Part shown: piece by piece, positions 36,601 through 51,100 of the stretch
Layout of the letters: every line of letters starts with the position of its first letter
How positions within the stretch are numbered: position 1 is the first letter of the stretch
Assembly (NCBI RefSeq): GCF_011397635.1
Contig: NC_064770.1
Location: 34,124,598-34,188,597 of the forward strand
Source: Epinephelus fuscoguttatus
Taxonomy: Eukaryota; Chordata; Actinopteri; Perciformes; Serranidae
Reading direction: 5' to 3'
Length of the DNA: 64,000 nt
Made by a program: the position numbers and the translations under genes
The notes under the pieces: generated by a model
Database searches by the model: none
Seen by the model: the letters and a program-made list of their open reading frames with translations, nothing else
What the model was told of the DNA's origin: nothing

Positions 36601-39600
36601 GAAGGTATAAATATGCATGAACTGCACCTACAGAGAATGCATGAATTTTACAGACTCCCCAGGGGCCAGATGCATAAAACTGTGTGTGGATTCATGACCA
36701 AAACTATATGCATACACATTCTTTCTGTCAGGTTTATAAAGCCGTGCCTACACCTGCCTCTGTTTTATGAATCTAGATTATTGTACCACTGGGTGCACAT
36801 GCCCAAGCCTCATTTCCACTCCTACAGTTTGCCATAAATGGACAGAGGAACACCTTTAAACCTGCGTTTGCATATCGATACCTGTGCCCCTCCACCATTT
36901 CCTTTGTCCAAACCTTTTAATCACCTCTCCCCTGAGTTTGTGTTGACTAACTTGCCTGGCATTGTGACATAAAACAATGGGTACCTCGGTTAAAATAAAA
37001 TACAGCCAATGAGCACCAAGAGGTGCACCAAAATGAATGAGGAGTAAAAACAACAATGCCAAGTGCTAAAGATAAGATAGATGCTGCTATCGAGGCTTTT
37101 CTAAATCGACGTGTCTTCTCAATATCACCTGATATTGAACTTTGTTTTATTTCAGTCCAGTCCACTCTTAAAACCTCAGCAAAACAGATACGGTGGCATG
37201 GCTGATCATCACAATGATGTGTGGTTCAGGCACATACTTGGGTCTCTCATGGACTCAAAGTTTTTGGACCAGAGAAGGAGCAAAGCAGTGGAAGGTTGAC
37301 TGCATCCCCCCTTTCTGGTGCACATCAGCTGGGGACGGCCCTCTGTGGGTCAGAGTAAGAGTACCAGCACCCCAGAGGCTGTACCATTTTCTGAATTTCA
37401 GACGGAAGAAGGGGAGAAGCAGTTCAAGGTCTACCACTTCGCAGCCCCTTCCCTACCAGGACCATGAAAGTCAGTTTTTTCCCTCAAGGGTTTTAGACGA
37501 GGGAAGTGGTAAGGGAAAACTGCATCCCCCTCTCCCATTGAAATCAGTTAGAGTGGACGCCATGTCAGACTGAAAATAGAAATGCAGCGTAATGAGCTGA
37601 CAGATCCGCCTGATATCAGGAAACCTCCATCACTCATTAGACCAGTCAATGAGAAATACACATAAGAAAGTGCAATTTCACTGTGTTGCATCTGCACAGT
37701 TCTCCAACAGTGCCAGAGCAGCTGTCATTATGCACGGCTATTGATATTTGTAGCATCTGTACCACTAACTCATCACATTTCTGCAAACCGTAACATGTCA
37801 ATCGTTATTATTACTGAACATCAGAAGGATGTGCAGTGATTCATTCCTAGCGCTCATGTTCAAACAGACTTCCCAGCTGGTCACCTGCATTGTTAGACGT
37901 TGCCATTTGGTTGAATTAAAGTTGTGACGCTGGATGTGCAAAATTCATTATCAGGACAACGTCTAATGCCAACATCAATTTGACATAGAATACTGATGTT
38001 TTGCTGGTTTTATGTTGTGTTGTTAAGTAACCAAAATCCAAAGTCTTCCAAACATCTCATGCCAACGTCCTCTTGATGGAGACATTTAGTCATACAGTAC
38101 GGAGAACAAAACCTAACATCTAGAAAAGATTATAAACACAATGTGAATCTCTAATGTAGTGAAATATCTTCAACCTGATTTTCATTCCAACTAAAATTGA
38201 ACTCCTGGGGCGTTGGTAGCATAGTGGATAGTGCTGGCGTCCCATGTACAGAGGCATCACCTCACTGCAGCAGCTGCAGGTTCAAATCCGGCTCATGGCC
38301 CTTTGCTGCATGTTAGTCCCCACTCTCTTTCTGTCTCCCCATTTCACTCTCTGTCCTGCCAATAAAGGCAAAAAAAAGCCCATGAAAATAATCTTTAAAA
38401 AAAAAAAATTGAACTCCTGTCCGCCATCTTTCTGATGTCATACTGACGTCCAGTGCCAGTTAAGTTCACAAAGTGCTTCACAGGATCAAATTAAACACTT
38501 ACAGGCAGAATGTCAATAAAGATAAAGATGGGCTCATCACTCATAAATAATTTAAAAATCAAGTTTCTAAATATGCCTTTGACTGACATTTTACAGAGAG
38601 CTGTACAGCCTGCAAAAATAATCTGTGAAATTGGCAAACAACCTGAAACAAGGTTACCGGTCTCTCAACTTGTATTTAATCTCCTTTTTATCATTTCACC
38701 AGCAGCTGTCTCAGCTAAAACTGTGTGTACTATGTCTGGTCTGAAGTCTGTGTGCAGTGCACATATTCTCCCTTTATAAATACCAGTTTATGTGCGGGTA
38801 AAGGTGTATACATGTTTTTTGTGTGTACACACTGTTTATGCATGTGTCCCCTGGAGAAAAGATAATCATATCAAAGTCCCAGGAGTCATGTGAGTGTTTT
38901 TGTGTGTTGCAGGGACGTCCATAGTGTTCGACATGAGTCTGACGTACATCCTGGTGGCTCTGCTGGCCGTCATCCTCAACAACGTGCTGGTGGAGAGACT
39001 CAGCATGCACACCAGAATCACTGTGGGTAAGTCACGCAGGAGCCTGCTCACAGACAGAGCTTTAAGTGTGAAAAATTTCTGATTATGGGAACTTTGCTGT
39101 TACTCATTTATTAATGACCCTCTGGGAAGCTCAAAGCTTATCAGAGCCGAGTACGCAGAGCAGAAATGGGGAAGACGGTATAAAGAGAAAGAGAAAAATA
39201 CACTCTGTTGTAATTTTCCTGTGGATTTTATTCTTAAAATGTGTAAAAAAAAAAAAAAGTTCAAACTCACGAGGGTCTGTCTTTAAAGAGTGTGGGTATT
39301 TTACTGTTTTGTTTTTCTTTGCATCACTTCAAAATCTTGCATCATCTTCGGTTTGTTCAAAACATTTTTAAAGCAAAACCACTATGCTGTTAAAAGTAAC
39401 CAGTCAGATACAAGCCTGCACATTCAGGAAGCAGGTTAAAGACTGAAGCCTGATACTATAGAGATGTAAATGTGGCCCCAAATCATAAATTGAAATGCTG
39501 GGTTTTAATGCTGTTACACGTCTTTGCAAATATTAAAGCTGTTCAGCCTACTCCATATGAAAAAATGTTCTTTAAAAATGTATGTCCCCCTTAGGAGAAT

Positions 39601-42600
39601 TTTCAAATCATTACACACGCGGCACATGTAAGAGCGTGGTTTCACCACCGTACCCTCTGTAGCTTAAAATAGCTCTGCTTGCATCCTTGAGGAAATGTCT
39701 TTTGAAGTGTGTTGTCTGCCGAAGAGCTCGTCCCTAGAGTTAATAAACTCGGGATTGGACTTCAGATGGAAGCGATACGGCTCGAGCGTCTGCCCTGTCA
39801 AATGTGTGCTCAGTCATGCGATCGCAGCGTGACCTGCTTCAGTGGCTTCTCCTCACTTGTCCGTCTGTCTGACTGTCTCCTTCTCTGCAGGTTACATCTT
39901 AGCTCTCGGGCCGCTGGTCTTTGTCAGTGTGTTTGATGTGTGGCTGGGCAAGTTCACCACCAGGCAGGCTTATATCATCAACCTGGTGTCAGTTGGAGTG
40001 GTGGCCTTCGGATGTACAGGTACTAATAATAATCATCTTTGCTTCCTTCATTGGTTAAGAAGAAAGAAGGATTCAGTTCACCCCAAATCAAAAATACATC
40101 TCACCTGTAGTGCTATTTATTAATGGAGATTGTTTCAATGGGAGTTGCCGAGTGTTGGAGATATCAGCTGTACAGATGTCTGCCTTCTTTCCAATATAAT
40201 GGAGCTAGATGGCTCTCAGCTGGTGCTCAAGCTGAGGTGGTGCTCAAAGCGCCAAAAATATATGTTTGAAAAACTCAACAGCAATGTCTCTTTCCAGAAA
40301 TCATGACCTGGTTACTCAAGATAATCCACAGACCTTGTTGTGAGCAGTTTCATGTAGGAACTATTTTTTTTCTACACCTGCTGACTGTGTCACAGTGCAG
40401 AAGGAAGCGTGCATCTACTGCTAGCTCACCTAGCAGCACCCATGAAATTTTGAAGCTTTTCTGTGTCTTAAAAAAGGCGGTTACAAACAAGTGGCTAAAT
40501 GAGGCTACAGAACATCATCACACCAAATAAAACATGGCTTTGCAGCCTCGTTGTGGTGGTGATGCTGAAGTCATACAACTGTGGTGTAGTTTGTTTATAG
40601 CCTAACGTTAGCTTTTCCCTCTTGTAGTTGCATTTACGCTTTATTCCTTGTGTTGCCGCTGCATCTTTTGCTGTAAGCAGAAAATAAATGACAGACACAA
40701 TGAGTTTAACACACCTTGGACATGTCACTGAAACAGTGGCAGTATGCAGACTTTGGCTGCTATTTGAGTGCATCGTACTACAAGTACTAAATGTATGTAC
40801 TAAAAAGTACTAAAAGTTATTTCATCCCAATGTTATAAGTATGATAAGAAACAAAGATCAGACCCTTATTTCATTCATACTGTAACTTTGTTTTGCTGCT
40901 CAGCTTACTTTGACAAGACAGAGGTTAGATTCATGCTTTATTGTTCCCATTTTATACATCTTTTTTACGACACTAAAATTAGCGCATATATGCAGATTTT
41001 TAAACATGTGAAAACCCGCTAAAAATAGGCACTAGATTCCTTTGCCATTGAGTGGTGCAGGAATGAGTCCCAAAACCTGGAAATGAGTTTGCATTTTAAC
41101 CCTCCTGGTTCCCTCCTCCCGAAGTCAGTGTTTTTTTTTTACTGGGTTCTTGGTTTGATGCCTGAAATAAGGTCTGATGTTAACACAAGTTTAGGAGATT
41201 TTCACATTTTATTCTCTAGCATAAAATACGTCAGTACCAGGGGCCACTGCTCTGAGACAACAAGGGAGGCTGAACTTGCCCTAAAATTTCATAGAAGAAA
41301 TGGTCAAATATGCACTACTGAATTTACATTAAAATAAGAATTTACATTGCATTAAACGTACGTTAGGATGCGTTTCACATCACGACTATGATGTTCAAAC
41401 GTCAGCTGTTTATCACCGGTTTTCAAACGCGATCTCCCTGTCATACATTCTCGTGTTAGTGTGGTGGACGCGGAGCCTACAAGCATTCCTATGAGACAGC
41501 GCTGAACAGGTTTTTTTCATGCAGCAAAGCGAGACAGTCATTGGATAAATGCGACAAAATCGTCACTTCCAGGGAGGCTCAGCTTCCCTGGGACCTAATG
41601 GAGCGGTAGGCGGGAGAGGACGCTCGGTGTCTGCATGATGATAGGAGGAGTTGTCTAAAAGGCTGAACCCCTTTGTGACTGGCAGCGCTTTGGAAATACA
41701 CACCGGCATCGGCGAGTGGAGTCTTCTGACAGAGAGCCGTGTGGAGTCCATAAGCGATATAGCTTATTTTCACCGTTTGTACAGTACACACACAACACAC
41801 ACTGAAAATAAAGACATAAACGTTGCTTTATTGAGTTTGTACCCTGTTTAGTGTCGTTCGTTTGTTCGTTGAATCACAAAGCTATAGTCGTGTTGTGTGT
41901 GTGCAGTTGGTATGACAGGGTCACAGACCATTTTCTGCAAAAGGAGTGGAGGGTCAGAATTCATATAATAAATGTGTGTTTCAGTTATATTTGAGAATGT
42001 TCAGAGAATGTTGCTATATAAGACTGTTTGTTACCTGGGCCAGTGTTAATGTGCTGCTCCTTTCAGGGAAACTTATTTTGAGAGAAAATCAGTTCTGGTG
42101 GTGTAGACACAGTTCAGGTGTTTAAACCCATCTGAAAATCTTTGAGGTGTGTTTTGCTGTGGTTCTATGGCATGCGTGTGGTTGAAAAACTGCTTCAATT
42201 AAATGTTCCTTTTTTAAGTTACTGCCTCACTACAATTATGACAGATTGTATGATGTAAACTTAAAGTGAGTTTGAAAGACCAGCAGCCACCACTGGTCAG
42301 TACATACATGTGAATCTTATGTGTCTTAAAAAAGGCAACTGCTAACAAGAGGCTAAGTTAGACTACAGAGCATCATCAAGCAGAACACAACTTTAAAGCT
42401 GTCCTGTGAGGGCATCTGTAAGTCATGCAGCCATGGTGGAGTTTGTTTATAGCCTAACTTGAGCTTTTTATTTCTGGCGATTGCATTTACGCTTCAAAGA
42501 TCATAAAAGTGGTGTTCATTTATGAAGATTATCCTGCTGAACAAAATATGTATGTATAATAAACTCTTGTTTGCCACAGAGCCGGTTTTCTGCAATGATC

Positions 42601-45600
42601 CAAAATCCAGTGGAAAAATCCCAAATACAGAGCAATGCAAAACTGTGGTGCTCAATCATAGCTGTCAAATGATCAAGCAACAGTCTTCAGCTGCTGCTAA
42701 TGACTTTCATACACTGAGCCAGTTTCCTCGTAGTCGCTGTGAGTGTGAACACAGAGCCTTCAGCCTTTCAGCCAACAGTAGTAACAGTTTAATTAGCGGA
42801 GGTCCCGAGGTCAGAGAGGCTTCTCCCAAGTGACGCTCGAAGGTCCAGGAAGTTGTGCCTTTAAATAAATTGTGTTGTTACAGAGTGTTACAGACTGTTT
42901 GCACTGATAAACACTTCCTCTTCCCTCCCCAGTGCAGCAGTCCAGTTTCTATGGTTACATGGGGATGCTGCCCAAGAGGTACACGCAGGGGGTGATGACT
43001 GGAGAGAGTAAGTGCGCACACACATTCAAAGAATTGTGCACACATATCCTGTTCCCTGCTATCATCTCCTTCACCTGCTTCCTGTTCTCTTGGTACTTCC
43101 TCTCAGGTACAGCGGGTGTGATCATCTCCCTGTCGCGCATCTTCACCAAGCTGCTGATCCCAGACGAGAGGAGGAACACGCTCATCTTCTTCCTCATCTC
43201 CATCAGCATGGAGATGCTCTGCTTCCTGCTTCATCTGCTGGTCCGCCGCTCCCAATTTGTCCACTACTACACCAACCACGCCCAGGGCAAAGGTCAAGGC
43301 AAAGGTCACGACCCGCGCGACAACGGGACCGGATACAGAGTTCACCATGATGTCACGGCAGAGGAAGTAAGATTTGTAAGTTTGTAGAGAGTTTATTGGC
43401 TATACCGTGTGCATGTGCATGTTGATGTTGTGCATGCATACAGTCATGATAGTCGCATGGCTCTGTGGATGGCGATTTTGGTCTGTTTGCTGTCAGCTAA
43501 GTCAAATATCGCAACAGCTATTAGATTGGTTGCTATGAATTTGTGTAGCCACGTTCATGTTCCCCAGAGGATGAATCCTACTGACTTTCATGATCCTGAC
43601 TTTTCCTCTGGTGCCACCATGATGCTCTCATTGGTGATTTTTAGTGAAATCTCTCAGCTTTGGCTGAGAATCTCTGATTAAAGCTTCTACATGTTTCATT
43701 CCTTTAATCCTTCATAAATGTTGCAACGACAAACTGTTCCTAAACCAAGACAGGGAGGAAATGTCAGCCCTCTAAACTGTGGTCTCATGCAACCCCCATT
43801 TCCTTGTTGATTTCTGCGAGGAGTGAGTGTATCTTGCACGCAGGGATCGAGGGCTGTGTAGGTTTTAAAAATGCAGTATCATTTATTTAAGCTGCGTGCT
43901 GGTTTTTGGCTGCCAGTCAGAAAGGGAAATGTTGAGAGAGAAAGAGAAAGGGATTTTGGGAGGGGTTATTAGGGATGAGAGTGGTGCGGGGTGATGCAGG
44001 AAAAAAAAAGATGAAGACAGATGGAGTTTTAGAGAGAAAGGGAGAAGTCGAGGCCTCCTGTGGATAGAGCGAAAATGAGTCACGACACAGGAAAAAAGGC
44101 TGGGAGAAAACCAACACGTCCTCATACCTAAATGACAGAACAGGTCGTTTTCCAGTGACATATATGTAGGGCTGCCCCCTGATAGTTGACCACATGCCAT
44201 TAGTCAGCAAGATTTCATTGGTCACTTAGTCGCAGTGCGCCTTGTCAAAATAAATCCAAACCTATATGACTGGACCATGTGTGAATTTAATTTGAAAGGG
44301 CAGACACAGGAAGTGTCCACGCTCAGCAGTCAGACAGGAGTCAGGTTAATTTCCAGGGCTGGTACCTGCGGTTATTCCACAGGCTAGTTAATAACATGTC
44401 GGGCAGGAAATCCAAAGTGTGGGATCATTTTGAGAAGGTGAAGGACGAACCCAAGGTGATATGTAAACTCATCTTCATTGGTCGACTACAAACATGACGT
44501 ATCATCTGAAACATGGAAGTAGCTACATGCCCATTAGCCCACAGCGTCATTAACAGGCGGCTCGCTCAGTGTGTGACGTGCACTTGGAGATAAAATATAG
44601 GCCTATATTAATGAAGGTTCATTAGTACGGTTTTGTATTTCTCTGTAATGTAGCACAGTGTTAACAATGTTACTGATACTATTCTTTCTCACACCTTCAA
44701 CTCAAACCACCAAAATATATCATTTAATCATTACATTAATATCGTAAACATGTGGGTGACTAGTCGACTAATGGCCCTAAATGACGACTATTGGTCGACT
44801 AGTAATATTCTTAGTTGGAGGCAGCCCAACATATATGACTGTTTGACAGTATTCAAGCTGCTAACTAATGGTGGTAATACTAATAGTGGTTAATGTTGTC
44901 AAACAGTTGCAGTTGCAGTGTAAAAATTTTGTAAAATTTTCAAACTGGTTTAATATTAAGTACAGGACATGTATACCAAATTAACCACGAGGTGTCGCAG
45001 TTGACTCAGCAGTTGCTCCCTCTGATGACAGCACTAGCAGCCAGCCTCGTCAAGCCAAACTCAAGGCGTTCAGGTGCAAACTGAGTAAGTCGACCTGTGA
45101 CCGACTTACTCACTCCCTTGCAAAATGGATTGCAGACCAGTTTCGGTGATAGAGGACAGGGGGACAACTGTGTCCAAAATCCAGCAGCTTTATTACGACA
45201 CATCTGCCAAAATTCATTTGAATTGAAATTATCTAAATATTTTCACAGCAGAAATTATGTATGCAATTAATTTAGATGAATTAATCACAGAGCATGTAAC
45301 TAATTTAATTGACAGCCCTAATTTAGGTATATAGTTAAACATTGTGGTCCGACCAATCTGACGTTTCTGCTGTGCTTATTTTATGTACTTTATTGCTTTG
45401 CTAGCATCTTTAATAAATCAAATCTACCAGCACAGAAGCTAAACAATGAACTGCTGCAAACAGGGCCTCAGCACAATGAATTTTAGCCACCTGAAATAAT
45501 CAGTATCAGTTTAAAGGGCCAGTGTGTAATATTTGGCATGGTTTATTGTCAATCTGAATCTGAATCTGAATATTCTACCCATTAATATGTTTATATGAGT

Positions 45601-48151
45601 GTATAACTGCTATAAAATAAAATTCGTTTGGTATTCGTAGCCTTATAATTATGCTTTTTATATATATATATATCTATATATATATATATATAGATATATA
45701 TATATATATATATATAGATATATATAGAGGTCAAGAGAGAGGTCGCCATCTTGCGCCGCCATGTATGTAAGGCAGCCCTAGCGGACAATCCAGCCAGCCA
45801 GAGAATGCGTTTCGCGTGTATAAATAAACCAACAAAGACAGCGGAAGGAAGGAAGAAGGAGGAGGAAACAGCAGAGAGTGTTAGTAGTTCGTCGATAGAG
45901 AGTAGTGGAAGTTTTTTTAGTTATAAAGTTTGCGAATGGACCACACTTAACACGCAACAGGAGAGAATGAACCCAAACCGTCATCTGTGAGGAAAAGAAG
46001 AAGCAACTTCACTCCTTGTGATGCACTCTCTGCGGCGCTTTTCCTCCTGATGACATATCTCCCCAGCGATGGTAGCAGTAGCACCGAATCCCATTCTGTG
46101 CAGCAAAATGGGAGCGGAGGATTCAGCCTCTCTTCTCGCCCGCTCAGCATCCAAGTTCCTTATCTGTATGCTCTGGCTCAAACAGGTATGGCTCTGGGTC
46201 TGTGTCCGCTACAAGAAACTCTTCAAAATCGTGTTCAAAGTCGTCCATTGCAGCTACTATAGTCCGGAGATATTGCTAGGCTAAATAAACAGCTGAGCTC
46301 TGTTTACAGGCTACGCTGTCAGTCAGTGTGCGGGCTGGAGATTGGTGGAGCAGAGAGGGGAGGGGGTACCCGCTAGGTATTGTAAACGAGTATGTGTGTA
46401 TGAAGTGTGTGTGTTACGCCAGAAGAGTCAGAGTTTGGGACGGAGTCTTTTACCCCCTGGAGTGTTACCGGAGTTTCTGGAGTGCTCAAATAAACAGGCC
46501 TTTTTCCCAAACGCTGCTCTGGTCTCCTGCTCATGAGGGATTCATTACAATATCGTAACATGGTTTAGATTTCTAAATAAATATTCACCTCGTCACTAGA
46601 TAGACCTACTCCTGAAAAATTCGTGTCTGCGCAAGGCTTTTTGTCCCTACGAGGCCGCCGTCATTTACCCGACGGGAGGGGTGAGCGAGTGAGCCCTGCA
46701 ATCTAGAATTTGACCACTGATGTCACTGTTTTCAACCCATTTTACACACTGGCCCTTTAAGTGTATGGTATATTTGGAGTATTTGCATCGCTTTATCTTA
46801 CAAGTCCTGGAGGCAGTGGTAGACCAGAGACTCCTGTGTTCTGCGAAGTAAAATCACTGTTTTTGTCAATGGAGTCTGGTGGCTTTGAGATAACAGCTTT
46901 AGTTCCTTGTCAGAAGGGGCCGTCTGACAGCAAGGTAATGTGGTAATATATTCTAAATATAGTGAACTTGAACTAATATTGATCCTTTTAGGCAGGCCTT
47001 GTTTAAGGTGGCTGAAAACTAACCCAGGCAGAGTTTGCTGAGCACTCTTTCATTTCATGTACATGACGCAGTGGGTTTCTACTAGGATGCTACAGTCTAT
47101 ACTAGGGCTTCCTCCTTTGCTCCCGTCATAATTACTACGGTCACTAGAGGGTCATCACCTAACAATAAACGTAAATATGGGCCACAATAAGCTGCTTGTA
47201 CAGAAAAACTGTAAGGCCGTTTTTTGGGGGAGGGTGGTGTGGAGAAAACTGCTGAAGCACGGAGGAGAGACAGAGGGGGGAAAACATGTGAAAAACAAAA
47301 AGAGAGGGCAGAGAGCAGGAGACCAGTCATGACAGCGAGACAAAGACGTGACAGACAAGGAGGTAAATCCACTCTGTATTCACGCTCGCAGCACCACTTT
47401 GTAGCCTGAAGACATGGAGCTAATATTCCTCGTCACACAGCAAGTGTGTGTTCAGAGCCTTCAAAGGAAGACACATCACCTCGGGCTGTCATCTTTTCAT
47501 GTGTGCGTGTTTGTGTTTGTACGCCATTACACTCAAGACAAGTGTGTGAGGGACGCCCCCCCTGCGTTTGACAGTAATGTGTGTGTGTGCTGGTGTAGTG
47601 TGTGTGTGTCATGCTCTGCGTCTGGGGGCTGATTCAGGCAGCTCTTTGTTCTGGTTGCCGGGGGAAACGGAGCGTTCTATATGAAGGGATAATCAAGAAG
47701 AGTGGTGCCTTCTGGCCCGCAAGTCCCTCTAATCAACTAATGGATCGGTGTGTGTGTGCCTGTGTCTGTGTGTGTGTGTGTGTGTGTGTGTATACGTGCG
47801 TGCAAAAGCAGAAGGATGCGCCTGTGTGTTCCAATGAAGTATGAAGGATGACATTTATGTTTGTAGACTTGATTATGTGCGAACATGTACTTGCTACAGA
47901 GTGAGGACCATAAAAACGTTTTTTCAGAGTGAGGACATTTTTGGAAAGTGAGGACATTTTTGGAAAGTGAGGACATTTCGGCGGGTCCTTGCTTCTTCAA
48001 GGGATAAGACCAGGTTTTAAGGCCCAGGTTTAGATAGGCTTAGGATGGGGTAAGGGTAAGGTTAGGCATTCACTTGTGATGGTTAAGGTTGGGGTAAAGG
48101 TCGAGGGAATGCATTATGTCGATGAGGGTCCTCACAAAGATGTAAGCACAA

Positions 48152-48199
<48 letters not shown>

Positions 48200-51100
48200 C
48201 TCGGGGGCTTATTTGCAGTCCAGTCTGCAGCCTCTCCAACATCATTACATCAACCAGCAGCCACTCACAGTGATCGTCTTTAATAGCCACTGCCATGAAG
48301 CGCTGATGTCATGCAGCCGGGAAGCCATTCTTAATGAAAAAAGCTGAGCAGCTAAAGTTCAACATCACTGCAAGAGAATATGTTTATTTACTGTGTGATG
48401 GCTACCTCTAGTGTTTTCTTAATGAACTGTTAACGTCCTTCAGAAGGCCTTGAAATTGGTCTCAGGAAATGAGAAACAAAATGATGACGTTTCTGATAGG
48501 TCATATGTTTTTTATGATTTGAAACATTCAGATTTAAAAGTGAAAGGCTCATGTAATGTCAGTGATGAATTTCCTGTCTGTCATGTGTTTGTTTTATGAG
48601 GAGAAACTTTGGTGTTTTTCAACCTGGACCCTATTTTCCCATGTTTTTGTCTTATACCCTTTTTCCATTGTCACTCTTGGCCACACCAAGCCAAGCCAGA
48701 GATGGACTTACTCAGGAGTAGATCCAAAAGTCAGGCCGCCCGCCCTCAAGCGGGTAGCCTGCTGTGTCATTGAAAAACATGTGCCGTCGATTTGCTCACT
48801 GTTTTTAGACGTCATCAGCCAAGACAAGCCGTCACCAGTTAAGGACACACCTTCAAGTGGGTAGCGCTGTTGTAATGGAAATGCAAATCCCTGCAGTGCT
48901 GGGCTGACGGCACTAACCACTCCAGGCCAAGCCAAGCCAAGCCAAGCCAAGCCAGTGACTGTCAAAAAAGGGTAAAAAAGTCACTAATGGAGACAGTCTT
49001 TGAAATTGGTCCAGTACTGAGGGAGACAGTCGCAAAAGAGGCTGCAACCACTCATTCCCTCTTCACACTGTCAATGTATGTCCTCTAAAAGTGCTTGTTT
49101 TTGCCACTGACAGGCTCAAATTATTATTCTAAGTGTCTGACAACATTATGGAAGGATCCCTACAGAGATAAACCTTTTTGTTATAACGTAAGATCCTTTT
49201 TGTTAAACCAGAAACAGCCCTTAAATTGCCATCACCAAACCTACCAGACTCCATTTAAAAAAACAGTAATTTTAGCATGTATAGAGGCAGCATGTTTTCA
49301 CATCTAACTGGATGAATTTAGGGTTTATTTTAACTAAACCAGAGTTGGTGATTGTTGGAACAGTGGTTAGCTGAAACAAGATGCTTTTTGTGAGTTTTAA
49401 TTTGTTTCTGTTGACTTAGAATGCTGCTAAAATAACTGTTTATTTAAATAGAGTCTGGTGGGTTTCGTGATAGAGATTTGTTTCTGGTTGTTTTCTTGTT
49501 AAACAAAAAGGATCTTACTCTTTGACAAAAAGGACATTCTCTGTAGGGATCCTTTCAAAATGTTGTCTGACACTTAGGATAATAATCTGAGGCTGTTAGT
49601 GGCAAAAACAAACACTTTTAGTGGACGTACATGATGGTGCAAACATGCCCTGAGTGGTTACACTGCAGCCTGTTTGGCAGCTCTGGACTAATTTAAAAAA
49701 GTGTCGTCTCCATTAATCATTTAGATAGAAAGACATGGGAGAATAAGGTCCAGCTGAAAAATACACAGGTTTCCTTTTAGCAAATTCAAAGTATGTGTCT
49801 GTGTCTTTCTTTCTTCAGGGAAATGGTGGGACAGCACCAGCCACTACAGAGGATGGCATTGAGGACTTTGAGGGTGGGACCTATGTGCGATTCGACGCCC
49901 CGAAAGCCAAGATAAGGAGGAGCTGGCCTGGTGTCCGCGGTACTCTCCATTTTAATCCTGTGTTCTCACTGCTCAATTACCCTCTGACTCCAACAGACGG
50001 ATTTGAAATTTAAATGCATCCCCTGGTGATTCAGGAGTGTTCTCAGCGAATTAACCTGCTCAAGTGAGAGCTTTGGGTTTTAAATTTTACTGTGTGTGTA
50101 TGTGTGTGTGTTCTCTAACCAGACATGATCTTGCATCGCTACGTGGTGTCCCGTGTGATCTGGGCCTACATGCTGTCTATAGCAGTAACCTACAGCATCA
50201 CTCTGTGTCTCTTCCCCGGACTGGAGTCAGAGATACGAAACCCCATGTTAGGAGAGTGGCTCCCCATCCTCATCATGGCCACCTTCAACATGTCCGACTT
50301 TGTTGGCAAGGTGAGGAACACATTGTACAGACTGTTATTTGTTGCAGCTGTCAGGGCACGGCAAGTTACACCTTTATCATCTTTAATAGCACATGGAGTG
50401 AAGTGACTTAACATCATTTTCAGCATAGTTCCGACAAACTTCGACCTAATAAAACTTCAGCTATAATAACTGAAAACACCCGTCTCCCTGTGACCAATGT
50501 TATATCTGAAAACAGACTCTTACCCTCAGAGCTAGAACAGGCGCCCTCTGTCCATTTCTAATGCAGATTTTAAGGTATCTGCGAGTTTGCTTCGCAGTAA
50601 AATGGCGGTTAAGCTTAGGACGTGAATAATTCAAAACAAAAAGACAACTGGTTGCAAAAAGCGCTCTGTCTGATCAGGGTAGGCTTCAACAAAAAAAGGC
50701 CATGAGCCGCACTTCCTTTTTTTCAGGTTGTAAAATGCACATTGTCTGATCAGGACCTTAGTCTTTACATCTCTGTCACAAGCCTCTCCTCCATGAGTAG
50801 ATGCCGCTTCCTTTTGTGCAGTGATCTGGTTGGCAGGTGTACTTCGGTAGAGAGAAAATAGTTCCTACATGAAACGTGATTATCTTGAGTAACCAAGTCA
50901 TGGATTTCTGGAAAGAGACATTAATGTTGAGGGCATGCAGCAAAGGCCCGCAGGTTGGAATGAAACCCAGGTTGCTGCAGAGGAGTTAGCCTATTGTGGG
51001 ACGCACACTCTACCAGGTGAGCTGGAGGTCAACCCCAGTCATCATTATTATTAAAAATCACCATCGTGCTCATGTTGAAACTGACTTTATAAAGTCTTTC

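Larger units (their letters stand above)
45511..46760. mobile_element. TTAA-flanked element with acidic-ORF remnant
   Basis: TTAA at 45511-45514 and 46757-46760. The left end AGGGCCAGTGTGTAATATTT and right end (reverse complement AGGGCCAGTGTGTAAAATGG) form a 15-base inverted repeat. It contains the (TA)n tract at 45656-45727 and, on the minus strand, a broken reading frame from 46248 down (see 46144-46248). CpG-rich and G-rich internal sequence. In slc29a4 intron 6. Confidence 0.75.

Noticed and set aside
38208..38290. tRNA gene
   Set aside because: Box A and box B are present, but the sequence continues into a SINE body with A tail and target duplication, and no proper acceptor stem is formed.
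41345..41900. Alternative promoter or exon of slc29a4
   Set aside because: CpG-rich, but no in-frame exon with proper splice sites joins to the transporter; an inserted repeat is simpler.
43012..43350. 112-codon plus-strand frame overlapping slc29a4 coding exon 6
   Set aside because: Alternative frame over a conserved transporter exon; the +0 frame matches PMAT.
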